From the NCBI RefSeq assembly GCF_017115105.1, contig NZ_JABXKH010000159.1:1-64000 (forward strand): 64,000 nucleotides of DNA. Direction: 5' to 3'. Origin of the DNA: Nostoc sp. NMS2. GTDB taxonomy: Bacteria > Cyanobacteriota > Cyanobacteriia > Cyanobacteriales > Nostocaceae. Made by a program: the position numbers and the translations under genes. Numbering within the stretch: the first letter of the stretch is position 1; each line of letters begins with the position of its first letter. The notes beneath the pieces were generated by a model. That model was not told where the DNA came from. It worked only from the letters and a program-made list of their open reading frames with translations, and ran no database searches. This document shows, piece by piece, positions 61,712-64,000 of this stretch.

Positions 61712-62807
61712 TTGAAGATGTTCCTTGCTGGTATTGCATAGCTTTGGCATAATCACCCAAGGCATAGCAAGCGACTCTCAGACGATCAAGAGCTTCTTCT
61801 TCACTACGACGGTCTTTGAGATTTCTGGCTAAGAGCAAACGTTGTTCATAATATATAATTGCTTTGTTATAGTCACCCAGAGCTTCACAAGCAACTCCTA
61901 AACTACCTAAAGATTGTTCCTCGCTGCGTTTGTCTTGAATTTCTCTGGCTAATAGCAACCGATCTTCATAATACTTAATAGCTTTAGTATAATCACCTAA
62001 AGCATAACAAGCATTACCCAGATTTTTTAGCACCTGAGAAGCACTGCGAACATTTTTTAAGGAGCGTGCTAGTACTACACACTGCTCATAATAAGCGATC
62101 GCTTTTGGATAATTATTCAAAGCATACCAAGCATTACCCAAATTTTTGAGTACCTGTTCCTCGCCCCAGTTATCTTTGAGTTCCCGTACAATCTCTAGGC
62201 TTTGCTGCTGATACTCAATAGCCTGTGTAAAGTTACTCAAAGATTTATACACCAATCCCAAATTATTCAGTGCTGCAACTTGACTCCGTTTGTCTTGTAG
62301 CTGTTGCGTTATTTTCAAACACTTTTCTAGAAACTCAATAGCCTTATTATGCTCATTCAAATGACGGTATGAATTCCCTAAATGAGAAAGTGCTTGCATT
62401 TGCAATGTTAAATCTGAGGTATTATTGAGCAAAGACAAACACTGCTCGGAGTAAGCGATCGCACCTTTATAGTCTCCAGCGCTGTAAGTTACCAATCCTA
62501 AAAAAGAAAGCGCCTGCGCCTGTTTTTGCAAATCCCCAACTGCCTGAAACAGTCCCAAAGCTTGTTGTAAAGACTTCAGCGCCGCAATTAATTCACCAGC
62601 CTGCTGCTGTTGAATTCCTTGCCGTAGTAAGTTGGATGCTTCCGATAAATTTTCATCATTTTCCTGTGGAGGTATTATTTCTGCGTGTGAACCAGAGTCA
62701 AATTCATGAGTAATTGTATTACGCTTCACTGGTTTTAGGTATGTTATGGGTAATTGTAGGGGAATTGTATTTTTCGGTCTACTATTCCATTCGCCTTTAG
62801 GCATCAA
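61701..62807 (-). CDS. Tetratricopeptide repeat protein
   Basis: 368 residues. From about residue 55 there are seven or eight 40-residue TPR units of the CHAT/LGN style (ALNNLGLVYKSLSNFTQAIE, LLLAREIQDKRSEEQSLGSL). No enzymatic domain is attached. The start is uncertain: two adjacent Met codons, and the first ~50 residues are low in family character. The stop lies in a heptamer repeat. Probably a protein-interaction scaffold. Confidence 0.8.
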   Translation of the reverse strand: MMPKGEWNSRPKNTIPLQLPITYLKPVKRNTITHEFDSGSHAEIIPPQENDENLSEASNLLRQGIQQQQAGELIAALKSLQQALGLFQAVGDLQKQAQALSFLGLVTYSAGDYKGAIAYSEQCLSLLNNTSDLTLQMQALSHLGNSYRHLNEHNKAIEFLEKCLKITQQLQDKRSQVAALNNLGLVYKSLSNFTQAIEYQQQSLEIVRELKDNWGEEQVLKNLGNAWYALNNYPKAIAYYEQCVVLARSLKNVRSASQVLKNLGNACYALGDYTKAIKYYEDRLLLAREIQDKRSEEQSLGSLGVACEALGDYNKAIIYYEQRLLLARNLKDRRSEEEALDRLRVACYALGDYAKAMQYQQGTSSNNS

Positions 62808-62954
62808 CCCCTTCCTGTTAAGTCTGGTGGTAAATATAGTGTTCCCAAAACCAGAAGGTATCTTTCATCGGAAGCGACGGGAAACTCCATCCCAAGAGTG
62901 GGTGTACCGTGATAGTCGCCCCGTCGCTTGGGGCATTGGGCATTCCCCATTGCA

Positions 62955-62998
62955 AAACTTAATTACGAATTACGAATTACGAATTACGAATTATTTTA
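62955..62998. repeat. R7 tail and AATTACG heptamer array
   Basis: TTGCAAAACTTAATTACG followed by AATTACG units, the 3' part of repeat R7. Confidence 0.8.
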
Positions 62999-63068
62999 AT
63001 AATTAGTCCCCCCTTTCCTCCTGAAAAAGCGGGGCTGTTTCCCTTATTTCTGAGAGTACTTGAGAGGA

Positions 63069-63162
63069 TATAGCGGTTCTCAATTGTATGGAATACAGAC
63101 CTAACCCCCAACCCCTTCCCTACAAGGGAAGGGGAGTAAAATTCAAAGCCTCTCTCCTTTTA
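63069..63162. repeat. MITE-like repeat R2, left part interrupted by insertion
   Basis: TATAGCGGTTCTCAATTGTA, then GGAATACAGACCTAACCCCC to CTCTCTCCTTTTA. The match resumes at 63755 (GGGAGAGGGATTTAGGG), so the 63163-63754 block was inserted into this copy. Confidence 0.7.
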
Positions 63163-63207
63163 GGCTACGGTGTACACACATCTTTGTAGAAAATCAAAAT
63201 CGTTGAA

Positions 63208-63311
63208 GATCCCCCTAAATTCATGCCACCTGCTCATGGGGGAAGCCCCCTGTTCCCGCAGTGGCTCCCCGATAAATTGGGGGACTTTGACTCCGGTTCC
63301 CCCTTTTTTAA
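63208..63311. repeat. Dispersed GATCCCCCTAAAT repeat, second copy
   Basis: GATCCCCCTAAATTCATGCC to GGGGGACTTTGACTCC, related to the interior of repeat R3 at 2014-2095. Confidence 0.6.
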
Positions 63312-63754
63312 GGCTACGGTGTACACACAAGTCCAAGTAAACTAATAACAGAAAGAGTTGTGGAGCATCTGGCGGCGTCCTTACTTCAATCCCACGTTTT
63401 TAAACGTGGGTTCCATAAAAGCCTTCTGCCTCCAGCATAGCTGCCTTCTGAAAATTGATTCAGGGACGAGAAAATCCTGATTTGCCTGCGACTGTTGCCT
63501 TTTCGGACGAGCAACTGCAATGCTTGTCTACCTTCGCACCAACTCTCGATGGGAAAACTCAATTGCAACAAAATCCTTATCCTCCTCAAACCCTTGCTTG
63601 GGCTACTTGGATTATGCAAAGGCTTGGTGGTTGGTCTGGTTATAAGTCTCAGAAACCTCCGGGAATTACTACTTTGATTCGCGGATTGTATCAGTTTGAA
63701 TCTACCTTTTTTGGCTGGAAACTCGCTCTAGGACTACTTGTGTGTACACCGTAG
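63312..63754 (+). mobile_element. Internally deleted IS4-type insertion sequence
   Basis: 443 bases bounded by perfect 19-base inverted repeats, CTACGGTGTACACACAAGT (63314-63332) and its complement (63736-63754). Inside is only the C-terminal end of a transposase. An extra copy of the terminus lies at 63163-63180, so two insertions or an ends duplication are present. The element could still be mobilised by a full-length relative. Confidence 0.75.
63455..63754 (+). pseudogene. IS4-family transposase C-terminal fragment
   Basis: About 99 codons. ATVAFSDEQLQCLSTFAPTL, WIMQRLGGWSGYKSQKPPG and LIRGLYQFESTFFGW match the C-terminal end of Tn5/IS4-type transposases, where the usual text is LGGFLGRKGDGxPG and WRGLQRL. 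The catalytic DDE part is absent, so it is not functional. Confidence 0.75.
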
Positions 63755-64000
63755 GATCTGGGAGAGGGATTTAGGGTGAGGGCGAAAACTACGGTTCTCA
63801 ACTTAGATGAGGTTTAAAAGTTGAGCCGTAAGATTTACTTCTAACTCCTTATTCATAAATCTTAACTTTTAGTTTACTACTGCAATATCTTGTATCACTT
63901 CCAATATGAAGGTTAAACTTCCTATTTAATCTGATCTCGCTTTTAGGAGCGTGTATAGATAGATAACTTGAAAGTTTAGCCGTGGTGGGATAGGAGTCAG
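63755..64000. other. Window edge without a recognisable gene
   Basis: The first ~40 bases continue the interrupted R2 copy. The rest is AT-rich and shows no ORF or structure I can support. Confidence 0.5.

Noticed and set aside
62746..63006. Rightward ORF of 86 codons ending in NYELRITNYELRITNYF
   Set aside because: The C-terminal part is a translation of the AATTACG array and the N-terminal part is antisense to the TPR gene.

Overview
The window comes from a filamentous, heterocyst-forming cyanobacterium of the Nostoc/Anabaena group. The evidence is a recognisable hetZ-patU differentiation pair, tandem AMIN-domain AmiC amidases, the octamer GCGATCGC (HIP1) scattered throughout, heptameric tandem repeats (AATTACG, CCCAATG) and many small dispersed palindromic or MITE-like repeats. 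I saw no rRNA or tRNA gene and no CRISPR array.

Region 1 (1-20 kb) is accessory. It holds a Rieske oxygenase, a divergent LysR/beta-hydroxyacid dehydrogenase pair, a GlxA-type AraC regulator divergent from a small monooxygenase-fold gene, and an RTX repeat protein. A leftward array then runs from 14.3 to 7.1 kb: [2Fe-2S] subunit, molybdopterin subunit, zinc alcohol dehydrogenase, small DMT-type transporter, SRPBCC protein, amidohydrolase, an XdhC fragment and a MocA-like cytidylyltransferase. Together these look like uptake/efflux and oxidation of an aromatic alcohol or aldehyde with a molybdenum hydroxylase. The XdhC chaperone is cut off at a dispersed repeat. After this come an unrecognised kinase-fold/helical protein pair, a decayed RTX gene and an ISAzo13-type transposase that has lost a catalytic Asp.

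Region 2 (20-29.5 kb) is the most unusual gene group. Two asparagine-synthetase paralogues lack the glutaminase cysteine. A diaminopimelate-decarboxylase-like barrel lacks the PLP-binding lysine. With them are a DUF7219-like small protein, a two-domain VOC protein, a membrane-anchored beta-domain protein and a zinc-ribbon membrane protein. Several of these genes carry dispersed repeats inserted in frame.

Region 3 (30-51.6 kb) is core genome: msrB, murI, tandem amiC genes, a CPA2 antiporter, a SIMPL protein, ssb with a LexA box, mreBCD, polyprenyl diphosphate synthase, hetZ-patU and a transglutaminase-fold membrane protein without its catalytic Cys and His.

Region 4 (51.6-64 kb) is mixed: a candidate structured RNA, a PD-(D/E)XK-TPR fusion, a UbiD decarboxylase, a TauD/SyrP-like dioxygenase, SH3b and TM2 proteins, a type-4-like uracil-DNA glycosylase, a phosphoribosyltransferase, a TPR protein and a nested IS4-type remnant.

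A pattern runs through the whole window. At least six genes end at stop codons that lie inside the terminus of a mobile or tandem repeat, and several ORFs contain in-frame repeat insertions. Small repeats therefore appear to be remodelling protein ends and loops here.
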